From the NCBI GenBank assembly GCA_016779585.1, contig JADHNI010000001.1:1-64000 (forward strand): a DNA stretch of 64,000 bases, written 5' to 3'. The notes under the pieces are model-generated. The model was not told where the DNA came from, made no database searches, and saw only the letters and a list, made by a program, of their open reading frames with translations. The stretch comes from Pseudomonadales bacterium. GTDB taxonomy: Bacteria > Pseudomonadota > Gammaproteobacteria > Pseudomonadales > Azotimanducaceae. Position numbers and translations under genes: made by a program. Below, one piece after another: positions 33,848-46,232 of this stretch (its first letter is position 1; each line of letters starts with the position of its first letter).

Positions 33848-34393
33848 TCAAGGCCTGTCCCCGGAGACCACCCGGAAAGTTTTTCGAATCAGTCGTGCAT
33901 CGCCGTGCCAGATTTCGAAACTCCAGTCGCCGGGCACGATCTCCCAGGCTTCATCGAAACCATAGCCGTGCAGACTGGGCTCACCGATACGAATGTATTT
34001 GCTTTCAACCGACTCACGGTAGACGCGCTCGGTTGATGGATGCACCAGGCCTGGTTCGGGGAAGCGAATGATTGAACGAATGGCAACCTTCTGGCCTTTT
34101 GGTGTTGAGTTCAGGCTGTACTGGAAGCCAAAGTTGGTACCCACCTTTCCAGGAATATCGGTGGTCTGCTGGACGAACCGAATGCCGGAGACCGTATCCA
34201 CAGCCAGTGTCCTCTTGGAGTACCCACTGTGCCGGCGTGAACTCGAAGCTTCAAACACGCCGTAGCCAGTGATTTTGGCGACGCTGATATGTAGCTCTTC
34301 TTCGTCACCCTGAACGAATGTACCCGGCAACAACAGCACCACCAGGAGTAGAATCCTGTGCAAAACGGTCCCCCAACCAAAAGCTCCACGCAT
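33848..34393 (-). CDS. DUF3859 family secreted protein
   Basis: A 181-aa protein with a signal peptide (HRILLLVVLLLPGTFVQG, cleavage before DEEEL). The mature domain fits DUF3859: ISVAKITGYGVFE, VGTNFGFQYSLNSTPKGQ, IIRFPEPGLVHPSTE, FDEAWEIVPGDWSFEIWHGD and KTFRVVSGDRP. Function of the family is unknown; a periplasmic beta-sandwich is likely. The frame is open a further 71 codons upstream, but that region lacks a signal peptide and overlaps the yccA promoter, so ATG 34393 is used. Confidence 0.75.
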   Translation of the reverse strand: MRGAFGWGTVLHRILLLVVLLLPGTFVQGDEEELHISVAKITGYGVFEASSSRRHSGYSKRTLAVDTVSGIRFVQQTTDIPGKVGTNFGFQYSLNSTPKGQKVAIRSIIRFPEPGLVHPSTERVYRESVESKYIRIGEPSLHGYGFDEAWEIVPGDWSFEIWHGDARLIRKTFRVVSGDRP

Positions 34394-34511
34394 GCAATGT
34401 ACAACATATTTCACACTTAAGGCAGTGGGAACTTTCCCCACAACTGCTGTCCAACAGTGCACAACCCTTTGTTTTATAAGGGCTTGAGAATTACTGTACA
34501 GGCGGATTTCC

Positions 34512-34539
34512 TTGCCTTTTGATGGCACTCCCGTACAAT
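34512..34539 (+). promoter_or_regulatory. Predicted sigma-70 promoter for yccA
   Basis: TTGCCT (34512-34517) and TACAAT (34534-34539) are separated by 16 bp, each one or two bases from consensus, placing transcription start about 35 bp before the yccA ATG. AGGAG precedes the ATG. The remaining ~120 bp towards the DUF3859 gene shows no other clear element. Confidence 0.5.
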
Positions 34540-34581
34540 TTTGAATTCTAGTCGCATTGCCAAAATCAGGAGATAAATTCG

Positions 34582-35256
34582 ATGGCTGAGACACAAATCG
34601 CAACACACCACGAAACGGCGGTTACGGCCACCAACAAGGTGCTGCGTAACACTTACATGCTGCTGTCCATGACACTGCTCTTCAGTGCATTCATGGCCGG
34701 CGTTTCAATCATGATGAACGCCCCTTACCTTGGCATCCTGTCATTGGTTGGCTTCATCGGTCTGTTCTTTGCCGTTCACAAAACACAAAACAGCGTCTGG
34801 GGCCTTTTCTGGACCTTCGCATTAACTGGTTTCATGGGATTTACCATCGGGCCAATTATTAACATATACATACAGACAGCGAATGGCAGCGGCATCGTCA
34901 TGCAGGCCATGGGTCTGACCGGTTTGATTTTCTTTTCGCTGTCCGGCTACGTCCTGGTCACCAAGAAAGATTTTTCTTTCATGGGTGGGTTCCTGTTCAC
35001 AGGCCTGATGGTAGTCATTGGTGCCGCCCTGCTCCTCTGGGGCGCCAGCTTCTTCGGCTACTATGTTTCCGGCGCACACCTGGCTATCTCATCAGCCATC
35101 GTGCTGCTGATGTCAGGTTTCATCCTGTACGACACTAGCCGGATTATTAACGGTGGTGAGACCAACTACATCATGGCGACGGTCTCGCTTTACGTGAGCA
35201 TCTACAACCTGTTTACCAGCCTGCTCCACCTGCTCGGTGCGCTCGGCGACGAGTAA
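34582..35256 (+). CDS. yccA: Bax inhibitor-1 / YccA family protein
   Basis: A 224-aa inner-membrane protein with seven hydrophobic segments after a polar N-terminus (MAETQIATHHETAVTATNKV). Family marks are LRNTYMLLSMTLLFSAFMAG and the C-terminal half-helix ending FILYDTSRIINGGETNYI with YVSIYNLFTSLLHLLG, where conserved Asp residues control ion leak in characterised BI-1 proteins. In E. coli YccA is a substrate and modulator of FtsH. A strong intrinsic terminator follows 27 bp downstream. The yccA-tRNA-Ser-tus neighbourhood matches other gammaproteobacteria. Confidence 0.92.
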   Translation: MAETQIATHHETAVTATNKVLRNTYMLLSMTLLFSAFMAGVSIMMNAPYLGILSLVGFIGLFFAVHKTQNSVWGLFWTFALTGFMGFTIGPIINIYIQTANGSGIVMQAMGLTGLIFFSLSGYVLVTKKDFSFMGGFLFTGLMVVIGAALLLWGASFFGYYVSGAHLAISSAIVLLMSGFILYDTSRIINGGETNYIMATVSLYVSIYNLFTSLLHLLGALGDE

Positions 35257-35283
35257 CGGTTGGCAGGGTAAACGTGCAAACCA

Positions 35284-35316
35284 GCCCTGGCGTGGTTACC
35301 ATGCCAGGGCTTTTTT
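35284..35316 (+). terminator. Intrinsic terminator after yccA
   Basis: GCCCTGGC and GCCAGGGC form an 8-bp GC-rich stem with an 11-base loop, followed directly by six T. A preceding A can pair with the first T. Clear rho-independent terminator separating yccA from the tus operon. Confidence 0.92.
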
Positions 35317-35336
35317 GTTTCTGACAGTTAACTTTT

Positions 35337-35729
35337 GTGAAATTCGCCATCGTCGTACAAGGCAATCCCTACGCATCCCAGAGCTGCCACTCTGCGCTTT
35401 CATTTGCCCAGGCTGTTGTCGATGGTGGGCATGAAATCCTGCGCGTGTTTTTCTACCACGATGGTGTGCTGGTGGCGAATCACTTGACCGCACCACCGCA
35501 GGACGAACTGGATATTGGCGCAGCCTGGCAGGCGTTTGCCGAGGAACATGACATTGAACTGGTAGCCTGTATCGCATCCTGCCTGCGTCGGGGTATCCTG
35601 GATGAAACGGAAGCTGCCCGGTATGAGAAGACGTCAGCCACGATTGCGCCAGGATTTGTCATATCAGGCCTCGGGCAACTGGTTGATGCCACTATCAATG
35701 CCGACCGCGTAGTGACTTTCGGAGCCTGA
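35337..35729 (+). CDS. tusD: Sulfurtransferase complex subunit TusD
   Basis: DsrE-like subunit of the TusBCD complex, which passes persulfide sulfur from TusA to TusE for 2-thiolation of U34 in tRNA; 130 aa (E. coli 128). The N-terminus KFAIVVQGNPYASQ is the family start and the active-site Cys lies in LVACIASCLRRGI (residue ~79). Start is GTG at 35337, a few bases after the yccA terminator, with no convincing Shine-Dalgarno. It leads tusD-C-B-E. The final acceptor enzyme, MnmA, is encoded at 52363 in the same window. Confidence 0.92.
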   Translation: MKFAIVVQGNPYASQSCHSALSFAQAVVDGGHEILRVFFYHDGVLVANHLTAPPQDELDIGAAWQAFAEEHDIELVACIASCLRRGILDETEAARYEKTSATIAPGFVISGLGQLVDATINADRVVTFGA

Positions 35730-36086
35730 ATGTCTTCCATACTATTTATCTTCAGCGGCGCGCCACATACCAGCCTGAATGCCCAGGAAGGCCTCGATGC
35801 CCTGCTCATGGGTTCAGCGTTTACAGATTGCAGGCTGCTACTTATTGGCGATGGTGTGACCCAGCTAATTAAACAACAGGACGCTGAACAGATCGGCAGG
35901 AAAAACTACACCCAGGGATTCGCTGCGCTTAAAGAGTACGGTGTTACCAGTATTGCATGCCGGCAATCCGATCTTGAGGATCGGGGCATAGCCTCATCCC
36001 AGCTTGCAATAGATGTTGATCTACTGGATGACAGCAGCTGTCGTGACTGGCTTGAAAGTGCTGACAAGGTACTCAACTTCAGATGA
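35730..36086 (+). CDS. tusC: Sulfurtransferase complex subunit TusC
   Basis: DsrF-like structural subunit of the TusBCD heterohexamer; 118 aa (E. coli 119). Typical start SSILFIFSGAPHTSLNAQEGLD and middle LLLIGDGVTQLI. It begins directly after the tusD stop (no gap) and overlaps tusB by four bases (ATGA), so the subunits are likely made in fixed ratio by coupled translation. Confidence 0.9.
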   Translation: MSSILFIFSGAPHTSLNAQEGLDALLMGSAFTDCRLLLIGDGVTQLIKQQDAEQIGRKNYTQGFAALKEYGVTSIACRQSDLEDRGIASSQLAIDVDLLDDSSCRDWLESADKVLNFR

Positions 36087-36337
36087 TCCTTCATACGATA
36101 AACAAACCGGCTGCCCTCACGCTTTGCGAACACCTGATTCGGGACGACGATCTCGTTGTGTTGATTGAAGAAGGCGCTTACCTGGCGGGTCATGAGATAC
36201 CCGGTCAGGTTTCAGTCATAGGCAGTGACATGAGCGCCCGGGGCCTTGGAGATACGGCAAAAGAGATACAAAGAATCGACTACGCTGCCTTCGTCGCTAT
36301 GTGTGCCAGCGCGGACAAGATCTGCAGCTGGTTCTGA
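36083..36337 (+). CDS. tusB: Sulfurtransferase complex subunit TusB
   Basis: DsrH-like small subunit, 84 aa (E. coli 95). It begins MILHTINKPA and carries DDLVVLIEEGAYLA, then ends with the aromatic ICSWF, where the family usually ends in a conserved Trp. Overlaps tusC by four bases; tusE follows after one base. Confidence 0.88.
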   Translation: MILHTINKPAALTLCEHLIRDDDLVVLIEEGAYLAGHEIPGQVSVIGSDMSARGLGDTAKEIQRIDYAAFVAMCASADKICSWF

Positions 36338-36338
36338 C

Positions 36339-36665
36339 ATGTCTGCAAGTACAGAACTTCCTGAAACGGACAAAGAAGGCTTCCTGCGCAACCTGGAAGA
36401 CTGGTCTGAAGACGTTGCTGTTGAACTGGCCAGGCTGGATGACATTACACTGTCGGAAGATCACTGGGAGATCATTCGCCTGGTACAGGACTACTACAAC
36501 TCCTATCGGCTGTTTCCACAGAATCGCGTACTGGTGAAGCGTGTTGGTGAAGCGTATGGCATCGAAAAAGGCACAAGCATTCACCTGATGACACTGTTTA
36601 CCGGCAAGCCGGCCAGGGTGATTGCACGGGTTGCCGGTTTACCAAAACCGCCGAACTGTGACTGA
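36339..36665 (+). CDS. tusE: Sulfur-relay protein TusE (DsrC family)
   Basis: A 108-aa DsrC-fold carrier accepting persulfide from TusBCD and delivering it to MnmA. Segments DKEGFLRNLEDWSEDVAVELA, split as FLRNLEDWSEDVA, and HWEIIRLVQDYYNSYRLFP are typical. The C-terminal arm ends PKPPNCD, with the catalytic Cys next to last. The second C-terminal Cys of true DsrC proteins is absent (AGLPKPP region), favouring TusE over a dissimilatory sulfite-reductase role. ATG 36339 follows the tusB stop by one base; the longer frame is internal to tusB. Confidence 0.92.
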   Translation: MSASTELPETDKEGFLRNLEDWSEDVAVELARLDDITLSEDHWEIIRLVQDYYNSYRLFPQNRVLVKRVGEAYGIEKGTSIHLMTLFTGKPARVIARVAGLPKPPNCD

Positions 36666-36670
36666 CGGCA

Positions 36671-38026
36671 TTACCTGGCCGCCAATTTCGAGAAGTTCAC
36701 CACGTCTCCAACGATAATCAGCGTCGGCGTTTGTATCTGCGTCCGGGCGACCAGGCCGGGCATGGATTCCAGTGTACCCTTCAAAACCTGTTGTTCAGGC
36801 GTGGTTCCTTTAGACACGATTGCAATAGGTGTCGACGCGTCGCGGCCGGCTTTAATCAGCTGAGCACAGATAGTCGCAAGCCCACCCAGGCCCATGTAGA
36901 AAACCACGGTCTCCATTGGGTGCACAAACTCTTTCCATGGCAGGTCAACCTTGCCATCTTTGGGGTGGCCCGTGACGAACCTCACGCTCTGTGAGAGCTC
37001 GCGGTGGGTCAATGGGATACCGGCATAGGTGGCACAGCCCGATGCTGCAGTAATACCCGGCACAACCTGGAAAGGGATATTGCCATCAATCAGCTTTTGT
37101 ATCTCTTCACCTCCCCGACCAAAGATAAACGGGTCTCCACCCTTTAGTCGCAGCACGCGTTTGCCATTGCTGGCGAGCCTGACAAGCAGGTCGTTAATGT
37201 CTTCCTGACTGGTAGACTTGTAGCCACTGCGCTTGCCGACGAACTCCATATCCGCATCCCGTCTCACTCGATCCAGAACGCGGGCTGACACCAGGTTGTC
37301 ATAAAGCACAACTTCAGATTTCTGCATCAGCTGCAGGGCTCGTAAGGTCAAAAGATCAGGATCACCAGGACCGGCACCCACAAGATAAACCTCACCCACC
37401 TTGTTGGTATGGCTGGTATCGAACAGAAACCGTTCCGCCGTCCTGTTGTCACCATTCATGGCGGCCTCGGCCCCGGGCGTCTGCAGAAAATCTTCCGTAT
37501 GCCGTCTGCGGGCATCAATATCGGGCAGAGTCTCTTTGAGTCGATCTCGTGTCTGGGCAAAGAAGCCAGCCAGTCTGGAAATACGTTCCGGCAACATCTG
37601 CTCGATGAGTTCCCTGACATGTCGGGTCAGCACGGGAGCGCCACCGGCGGAACCCACCGACACCACCAGGGGCGAACGATCGATAATCGCGGGGAATGTC
37701 ACGGTGCAGAGATCAGGTGCGTCGACGACGTTTACAAGAATGTTTCTCGCCTGCGCATCTTCCGAAACCTGGCGATTGACAGCATCATCACTTGTTGCTG
37801 CAACGGCGAGCACGACCCCTTCAAGTTGAGATGGATCGTAACGGTCTTCGAGAACGTCATGGTCTGCCAGTGTTTCCTTGAGTCGCTCTTCGATGCTGGG
37901 TGCTACCAGAAGGATTTTCGCATGTGCTTTTAGCAGCAGCGTGACCTTGCGGGTGGCGATTTCACCGCCACCCACCACCAGTACACGGCGACCCTTCAAG
38001 TCAATGTGCAATGGCAGGTAACGCAT
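36671..38026 (-). CDS. cysG: Siroheme synthase (multifunctional)
   Basis: A 451-aa fusion making siroheme from uroporphyrinogen III. The N-terminal NAD-binding precorrin-2 dehydrogenase/ferrochelatase part (~1-205) has [34 protein letters not shown] and [18 protein letters not shown]. The C-terminal SAM-dependent methyltransferase (~210-451) has [44 protein letters not shown] and [22 protein letters not shown] 38026 is used; upstream codons belong to antisense of serS. It is the last gene of the ftsK-lolA-rarA-crcB-serS-cysG series, seven bases after serS. Confidence 0.94.
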   Translation of the reverse strand: MRYLPLHIDLKGRRVLVVGGGEIATRKVTLLLKAHAKILLVAPSIEERLKETLADHDVLEDRYDPSQLEGVVLAVAATSDDAVNRQVSEDAQARNILVNVVDAPDLCTVTFPAIIDRSPLVVSVGSAGGAPVLTRHVRELIEQMLPERISRLAGFFAQTRDRLKETLPDIDARRRHTEDFLQTPGAEAAMNGDNRTAERFLFDTSHTNKVGEVYLVGAGPGDPDLLTLRALQLMQKSEVVLYDNLVSARVLDRVRRDADMEFVGKRSGYKSTSQEDINDLLVRLASNGKRVLRLKGGDPFIFGRGGEEIQKLIDGNIPFQVVPGITAASGCATYAGIPLTHRELSQSVRFVTGHPKDGKVDLPWKEFVHPMETVVFYMGLGGLATICAQLIKAGRDASTPIAIVSKGTTPEQQVLKGTLESMPGLVARTQIQTPTLIIVGDVVNFSKLAAR

Positions 38027-38033
38027 GGCGAAA

Positions 38034-39326
<1,293 letters not shown>

Positions 39327-39374
39327 CTAAAGGGTTTTTCAGTGGTGTTTCAAAGGGGCGCAATCTTACCAGAA

Positions 39375-39755
39375 TTAGCCGGTGATCTGGCGTGTTGCGG
39401 CCATGCCTGCCCAGGCACCGATAATACTCAGGAAAACCGAACCAAACACGTAGAACGCAGCAGACATCAGCCTGCCATCCTGCAGGAGACCAACGGCTTG
39501 CACTGAAAATGTGGAAAAAGTAGTAAACGCACCGAGAAACCCAACCATCAGGAGTGACCGCCACACCTCCGGCAATAGAGCCTTTTCAAACAGCAGCACA
39601 AAACAGACGCCGATGGCGAATGAGCCCGCGACATTGGCAATGAATATGCCGTAAGGAAATTCGGTGCCCAGAGCCTGCTCGGACCAGAGGGTAAGGCCAT
39701 ACCTCGCAAGTGAACCTATTGCGCCCCCGATCGCGATCGCGATGAGTGTACCCAC
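39375..39755 (-). CDS. crcB: Fluoride channel/exporter CrcB (Fluc)
   Basis: A 126-aa inner-membrane Fluc protein with four hydrophobic segments. Diagnostic motifs: GGAIGSLARYGL, ANVAGSFAIGV (the conserved Asn-containing pore segment) and GFLGAFTTFSTFS (Phe-box and central Na+ site). It is single-domain, so expected to form an antiparallel dimer. It starts two bases after the rarA stop. No fluoride riboswitch is seen, consistent with expression from the upstream operon. Confidence 0.93.
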   Translation of the reverse strand: MGTLIAIAIGGAIGSLARYGLTLWSEQALGTEFPYGIFIANVAGSFAIGVCFVLLFEKALLPEVWRSLLMVGFLGAFTTFSTFSVQAVGLLQDGRLMSAAFYVFGSVFLSIIGAWAGMAATRQITG

Positions 39756-39757
39756 AG

Positions 39758-41107
39758 TCAGCCCTCCTCTTTCCTGGTCGTAGCGGATGGATACCTCTGG
39801 AAATCACTGTTTTCGTTGAGCTGCCGGAGATAGGCCAGCTTCTCCTGGATCTTCGTTTCAAGGCCGCGATTGACGGGTTGATAAAACTGCCGGTTAGCAA
39901 GTTCTTCCGGAACGTAAGACTCTCCGGGCACAAACGCATCTTCGAAGCTGTGGGCATAGCGATAGTCCTCGCCATAACCCATACCTGCCATTAGCCTGGT
40001 GGGTGCGTTGCGGATATGCATGGGAACTTCCAGGCTTCCGGTCTCGGAAATGACCTGCTTGATCTCACCCAACGCGCTGTAGACCGCATTGCTTTTTGCT
40101 GCAACGGCCAGGTACGCAACCGCCTGGGCTATCGCCAGTTCTCCTTCCGGAGATCCAAGTCGTTCCTGAACTGACCAGGCATTCAGGGCAATCTCCAGGG
40201 CTCGTGGATCGGCGTTGCCAATATCTTCGCTCGCCATACGTACAACTCTCCTGGCGATATAGATCGGGTCACATCCACCGTCGATCATGCGCACGAACCA
40301 GTACAGTGACGCATCCGGGTCTGAACCACGGACGGCCTTGTGCAAAGCTGATATCTGTTCGTAGAAAATATCTCCGCCTTTGTCGAACCGCCGCATTTCA
40401 TCGCCGAATACCTGGCCGATCAGTTCATCATTGATTTCACCGTCTGCCATGTCGGACGCAACTTCAAGGATGTTCAATGCACGTCTTGCATCACCATCCG
40501 CTGCCTTTGCGATTGTCGAGAGGACCTCAGGGGTGACCCGAAGCTGTTTCTGTTGCAGCTCCAGGTCGGAATCAAGTGCCTGTCGAAGGACCTGAGCCAA
40601 TTGCTTTTCTGTCAGCGATTCCAGCTTGTAGATGCGAGCGCGCGACAAAAGCGCGTTGTTCAGTTCAAAAGACGGGTTCTCGGTGGTTGCGCCAACGAAG
40701 ATGATCGTTCCGTCTTCGACATGCGGCAGGAAAGCGTCCTGCTGCGACTTGTTGAACCGGTGCACCTCGTCGACAAACAAGAGTGTTTTTCGCCCGGAGG
40801 TCAGCTTGTGCTGCTTTGCGATATCGATCGCCTGGCGAATGTCCTTCACGCCGGAAAGCACTGCAGAAATTGACTGGAACTCAACGTCAGAAACGCGTGA
40901 AATCAGCCGCGCTATCGTTGTTTTGCCAACACCTGGCGGACCCCAGAGAATCATTGAATGCAGCTGAGATGAGTCAATGGCTTCGCGAAGCGGTTTGCCT
41001 GGTGACAGCAGGTGCGACTGCCCGATGTACTGATCGAGCGCCTCCGGTCGCATTCTTGAAGCGAGAGGTTGGTAGCCCCCTGGATTATTGAGCAGTCCGG
41101 GGGGCAT
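39758..41107 (-). CDS. rarA: Replication-associated recombination protein RarA
   Basis: Clamp-loader-like AAA+ ATPase acting at stalled forks; 449 aa (E. coli RarA/MgsA 447). Landmarks: PLASRMRPEALDQYIGQSHLL, Walker A WGPPGVGKTTIARL (residues ~57-70), Walker B LLFVDEVHRFNKSQQD, sensor 1 VGATTENPSFELNNALLSRA, and the C-terminal MgsA domain (YRYAHSFEDAFVPGE). The start overlaps the lolA stop by one base (TAATG), suggesting reinitiation. Confidence 0.95.
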   Translation of the reverse strand: MPPGLLNNPGGYQPLASRMRPEALDQYIGQSHLLSPGKPLREAIDSSQLHSMILWGPPGVGKTTIARLISRVSDVEFQSISAVLSGVKDIRQAIDIAKQHKLTSGRKTLLFVDEVHRFNKSQQDAFLPHVEDGTIIFVGATTENPSFELNNALLSRARIYKLESLTEKQLAQVLRQALDSDLELQQKQLRVTPEVLSTIAKAADGDARRALNILEVASDMADGEINDELIGQVFGDEMRRFDKGGDIFYEQISALHKAVRGSDPDASLYWFVRMIDGGCDPIYIARRVVRMASEDIGNADPRALEIALNAWSVQERLGSPEGELAIAQAVAYLAVAAKSNAVYSALGEIKQVISETGSLEVPMHIRNAPTRLMAGMGYGEDYRYAHSFEDAFVPGESYVPEELANRQFYQPVNRGLETKIQEKLAYLRQLNENSDFQRYPSATTRKEEG

Positions 41108-41736
41108 TATTCCAACCGGTCATCGATGACATCGATTTCGTCCGGGATAGTAAACGTGAACGTTTCGTCTGCGATGTCCGGATCAGGCTGTAACTCCAGG
41201 TTAATGACGGTTCGTTCATGGGTGGAGGTGTCTACACCCACGGAAACGGGTGAACCATCTTCAAAGGTAATACTCAGCCTGTCCAGGATGCCTTCGGACT
41301 TCAGAGGCTGCAGCAGGAAAAATTGCTGCACTTCGTCTTCAAAGTAGTCGACCCGGTAATCATCCACGAGGTTGGCAGCATCACCGGCCAGCAGAAGGAT
41401 TGGCAGCTCTTCTACACGATGACTTATTGAGCTGATGACAACCTGTTCAAGGTCACGATCATAGGTCCATAACGACTCCCCATCAGACACGATGGTCTGG
41501 CTGAGCGGCGCCGCGGTTTCCAGCCGGAACCGGTTGGGTTTCTGCAACCAGACCGTTCCGGATTGTGCTTCCTGCGTTCGGGAAGATTGCTGGAAGCTGG
41601 CCTTCATGGATGTAATGTTGTCCAGCAGAGTGACCAGGCGATCAGCGGGTGAGCGTTCTTCCTCTGCCAGTGCCGGGGAAAAGATGGAAAGTAGCCCGAT
41701 CAGCCATCCGGACAGAATCTTATTCCGGCGGTGCAT
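41107..41736 (-). CDS. lolA: Outer-membrane lipoprotein carrier LolA
   Basis: Periplasmic chaperone carrying lipoproteins from LolCDE to LolB; 209 aa. Signal peptide [18 protein letters not shown] precedes [10 protein letters not shown]. Family segments: [47 protein letters not shown]. The ATG at 41736 gives a good signal peptide; an in-frame ATG eight codons upstream (41760) is possible but lies deeper inside ftsK. Overlap with ftsK is 17 bases. Confidence 0.92.
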   Translation of the reverse strand: MHRRNKILSGWLIGLLSIFSPALAEEERSPADRLVTLLDNITSMKASFQQSSRTQEAQSGTVWLQKPNRFRLETAAPLSQTIVSDGESLWTYDRDLEQVVISSISHRVEELPILLLAGDAANLVDDYRVDYFEDEVQQFFLLQPLKSEGILDRLSITFEDGSPVSVGVDTSTHERTVINLELQPDPDIADETFTFTIPDEIDVIDDRLE

Positions 41737-44077
41737 TGGCGAGGACTTCCCGGGAACCATTGCTGTTCATTTCACTGACCACACCTGCCGCTTCCATGGT
41801 TTCGATCATCCGTGCAGCACGGTTGTAGCCGATCCTGAGTTTTCGCTGGACTGCTGATATTGATGCCCTCCGGGATTCTGTAACAAAAGCGACAGCCTCG
41901 TCATACAGAGGATCGGCTTCTTCCTCAGAATCAGCATCGCCACCCGCTCCGGCGGAGCCAGGCAACATTTCTGTTTCGGACGCCCCATGAAGGATCGAAT
42001 CCAGGTAATTGGGTTCGCCCAGTTCCTTCCAGCTTTCAACGACACGGTGAACCTCATCATCGTCAACAAAAGCTCCATGGACCCGGATAGGTAATGGTTT
42101 GCCGGCTGGCAGGTAAAGCATGTCACCATGCCCCAGCAGCTGTTCCGCGCCACCCTGGTCCAGGATGGTTCTCGAATCGACCTTCGAGGATACCTGGAAC
42201 GCAATTCGTGTCGGGACATTAGCCTTGATCAGGCCGGTAATGACATCGACCGAAGGTCGCTGGGTTGCAAGAATCAGGTGAATACCAGCGGCTCGCGCCT
42301 TCTGGGCGATTCGGGCAATCAGTTCTTCTACCTTTTTACCGACAATCATCATCATATCGGCAAACTCATCAATGATGACCACAATAAACGGTAGTGTTTC
42401 GAGTTCCGGTACCTCCTGGTCTGCCTCATCCAATAAAGGGTCCGGCTGCCAGAGCGGATCCAGCAGCGGTTCACCGGCCTTCTTCGCATCCCTGACCTTC
42501 CGGTTAAACCCTCCGACGTTACGAACACCCATGGCAGCCATCAGGCGATACCGGCGTTCCATCTCAGCGACGCACCACCTGAGTGCATTCGCAGCGTCCT
42601 TCATATCGGTAACAACAGGTGTCAGCAGGTGAGGAATACCCTCGTAGACCGCGAGTTCCAGCATCTTGGGGTCGACCATGATCAAACGCACATCTTCAGG
42701 AGAGGCCTTGAACAGGATTGACAGGATCATGGCATTGAGCCCGACGGACTTGCCGGATCCGGTGGTGCCAGCCACCAGCAGGTGAGGCATCCTGGCGAGA
42801 TCCTCGACCACAGGTTCTCCTGAGATATCGTGCCCGAGAGCCAGGGACAATGGCGACTGTGAGTCGTCATAAGCCTTGGATTTGAGGACATCGCTCATCT
42901 GGACAATTTCGCGGTCCACGTTCGGAATTTCGATGCCAACAACTGATTTCCCGGGAATCACCTCCACGACGCGTACACTGATGACCGCGAGTGAACGGGC
43001 CAGGTCCTTCGCCAGGCCGGAAATCCGTGAGACCTTGACGCCAGGCGCTGGCTGGATCTCGAAACGGGTAATCACAGGCCCAGGGAAAACAGCAACCACC
43101 TCGGCTTCGACACCGTAATCCTTGAGTTTCAGCTCCAGCAAGCGGGACATGGCCTCCAGGTCTTCTGCAGAATAGCCCCGGGTGTGGTCTTTCACCTGTT
43201 CATCAAGTAAGTGTAGGGCCGGCAGGCCGTCCACGGCACTGATCTTGAAGAGATTTCCTTGCCGTTCACGCGCCACGCGCTTGCTCTCTTCTTTCCTGGG
43301 TGCTGCCCGTGCCTCAATAACCGGGGCCGGGCGCTGTTGTTTTTTCTCGACGTGTTTCTCCAGGGCTTCACGCCGGTGCTCTGCAGACTTGCGAATCTCG
43401 GCCCTTTCCCTGACCTCGGCCACCAGGCGGTTTGAATAGCGATGCAACTGGCCGGCAAACACCAACGACAGGTGTCCGGTGATATCCATGACACGTAGCC
43501 ACGAGATATCAAGAAAGGCGGTCAAACCGAACAGGAACATGGCAAGCAGGATCAGGGTGGTTCCGACGTATGAGAACACCGGTATTAGCAGATTTGCTAT
43601 TTCACTACCCACGATCCCGCCGCTGCCATACTGGTAATCCAGTCCAAACGTATAGAAATGCATCGCTGCGAGCCCCGTGCCCGCGCAAATTGTCAGGAAT
43701 AAGCCTACGCCCCTGAAGATGAATATTGGCCAACTAAATTCACCTGCTGTTTCTCGCTCCCTGAAGATGAGCCAGGCCTGCCAGGCGAGCATCATCGGGA
43801 ACATGAAAGCGAGAAAACCGAAGAAGAACAGGAATACGTCAGCGACCCAGGCACCACTCCTTCCGACAATGTTATTAACGGTTTCATTGGCACCCGTATA
43901 GGTCCAGCCGGGATCCTGTTTATCAAAGCTAAGGAGTGCCAGGACAAGGTAAAGGGCAATGGCAACCAACCCGATAAAGGCGCCCTCCTTCAGGCGTGGC
44001 GCAACCAGTTCAGCAAAGTCGGTACTGGCCTCGTTTGACACGGATTTTGATGTGGATGTGGGTTTGGATTGGGCCAC
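41720..44077 (-). CDS. ftsK: DNA translocase FtsK
   Basis: Membrane-anchored septal DNA pump resolving chromosome dimers; 785 aa, the short-linker type seen in Pseudomonas rather than the 1,329-aa E. coli form. Four membrane helices lie in ~30-200 ([20 protein letters not shown] first). A charged linker follows (~210-275, [14 protein letters not shown]). The motor has Walker [17 protein letters not shown] and Walker [15 protein letters not shown]. The C-terminal gamma winged helix ([18 protein letters not shown] onward, [19 protein letters not shown]) reads KOPS. Start is GTG at 44077. Confidence 0.96.
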   Translation of the reverse strand: MAQSKPTSTSKSVSNEASTDFAELVAPRLKEGAFIGLVAIALYLVLALLSFDKQDPGWTYTGANETVNNIVGRSGAWVADVFLFFFGFLAFMFPMMLAWQAWLIFRERETAGEFSWPIFIFRGVGLFLTICAGTGLAAMHFYTFGLDYQYGSGGIVGSEIANLLIPVFSYVGTTLILLAMFLFGLTAFLDISWLRVMDITGHLSLVFAGQLHRYSNRLVAEVRERAEIRKSAEHRREALEKHVEKKQQRPAPVIEARAAPRKEESKRVARERQGNLFKISAVDGLPALHLLDEQVKDHTRGYSAEDLEAMSRLLELKLKDYGVEAEVVAVFPGPVITRFEIQPAPGVKVSRISGLAKDLARSLAVISVRVVEVIPGKSVVGIEIPNVDREIVQMSDVLKSKAYDDSQSPLSLALGHDISGEPVVEDLARMPHLLVAGTTGSGKSVGLNAMILSILFKASPEDVRLIMVDPKMLELAVYEGIPHLLTPVVTDMKDAANALRWCVAEMERRYRLMAAMGVRNVGGFNRKVRDAKKAGEPLLDPLWQPDPLLDEADQEVPELETLPFIVVIIDEFADMMMIVGKKVEELIARIAQKARAAGIHLILATQRPSVDVITGLIKANVPTRIAFQVSSKVDSRTILDQGGAEQLLGHGDMLYLPAGKPLPIRVHGAFVDDDEVHRVVESWKELGEPNYLDSILHGASETEMLPGSAGAGGDADSEEEADPLYDEAVAFVTESRRASISAVQRKLRIGYNRAARMIETMEAAGVVSEMNSNGSREVLANAPPE

Positions 44078-44253
44078 GGTCTGCGGAATACTTTAAAAAT
44101 CAGCGTGTTACATCTTATAACTAATGTCGGTCTGCTTAAATGCTTTTATGCGATTAAGTAGGCCTGGTTATGCCCGGTTGTCGCTACTCCCTTATTTCCA
44201 GTTGATGTAGAATGCGCGGCTTTTAATAACTCATTTTACGCAGGGACATACTC

Positions 44254-45491
<1,238 letters not shown>

Positions 45492-45497
45492 CCGGCC

Positions 45498-46232
45498 ATG
45501 AAACGCGTTCCCTGGCTACCGCGGGAACACTGTGTATTCCCTGATATAGCAGAGGCGCTGGAAGAACCCAACGGGCTGCTCGCGGCTGGTGGTGATTTGA
45601 CTCCCGACTGGCTGCTGTGTGCCTACCAGGCTGGAGCTTTCCCCTGGTACGATGAGGAACAACCCATTCTATGGTGGTCCCCCGACCCCCGATGCATCAT
45701 CATTCCCACATCTTTTATGCCAAGTCGAAGCCTGGCCAAGCGGCTTCGACGCTCGAATTATGAGGTCCACGTCGATCGCGACTTCCACTCTGTGATTCGT
45801 CTATGCAGCGAACGTCCCTCAACAAAAGGCGATGACGGCGCCAGTCGTGGCGAAGGCACCTGGATTACGCCGGAAATGATGCACGCCTACATCGAGTTGC
45901 ACGAACTGGGTTTCGCACATTCCGTTGAATGCTATATTGAAGGCCGCCTCGCTGGCGGCCTCTACGGCGTCGCGATGGGCAATCTCTTTTTTGGTGAATC
46001 GATGTTCCATCGCGAAACCGACGCGTCAAAAATTGCTTTTGCTTACCTGATGAAAATGATGGCCAGTAAAGGCAGTGAAATGGTCGATTGCCAGATAACC
46101 AATCCGCACCTCGAGTCACTGGGGGCGATCGAAATACCCCGTGAGGCGTTCAGACAAAAACTACAGGCCGGACTGGCGGCATCGGAAATTGACTGGCAGA
46201 GGATCAAGGGAAAAGTTAATTTAGAACAATGA
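45498..46232 (+). CDS. aat: Leucyl/phenylalanyl-tRNA-protein transferase
   Basis: N-degron enzyme adding Leu or Phe from aminoacyl-tRNA to proteins with N-terminal Lys or Arg; 244 aa (E. coli 234). Core segments: GLLAAGGDLTPDWLLCAYQAG, split as GLLAAGGDLT and AYQAGAFPWYDE, then ILWWSPDPRC, TWITPEMMHAYIELHELG, HSVECYIEGRLAGGLYGVAM and FFGESMFHRETDASKIAF. A short insertion around TKGDDGASRGEG accounts for the extra length. It overlaps the arginyl-transferase-like gene by four bases (ATGA). Confidence 0.95.
   Translation: MKRVPWLPREHCVFPDIAEALEEPNGLLAAGGDLTPDWLLCAYQAGAFPWYDEEQPILWWSPDPRCIIIPTSFMPSRSLAKRLRRSNYEVHVDRDFHSVIRLCSERPSTKGDDGASRGEGTWITPEMMHAYIELHELGFAHSVECYIEGRLAGGLYGVAMGNLFFGESMFHRETDASKIAFAYLMKMMASKGSEMVDCQITNPHLESLGAIEIPREAFRQKLQAGLAASEIDWQRIKGKVNLEQ

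Noticed and set aside
36339-36665. Dissimilatory sulfite reductase DsrC
   Set aside because: Only the last C-terminal Cys is present and no dsrAB genes occur; the tusDCBE context supports TusE.
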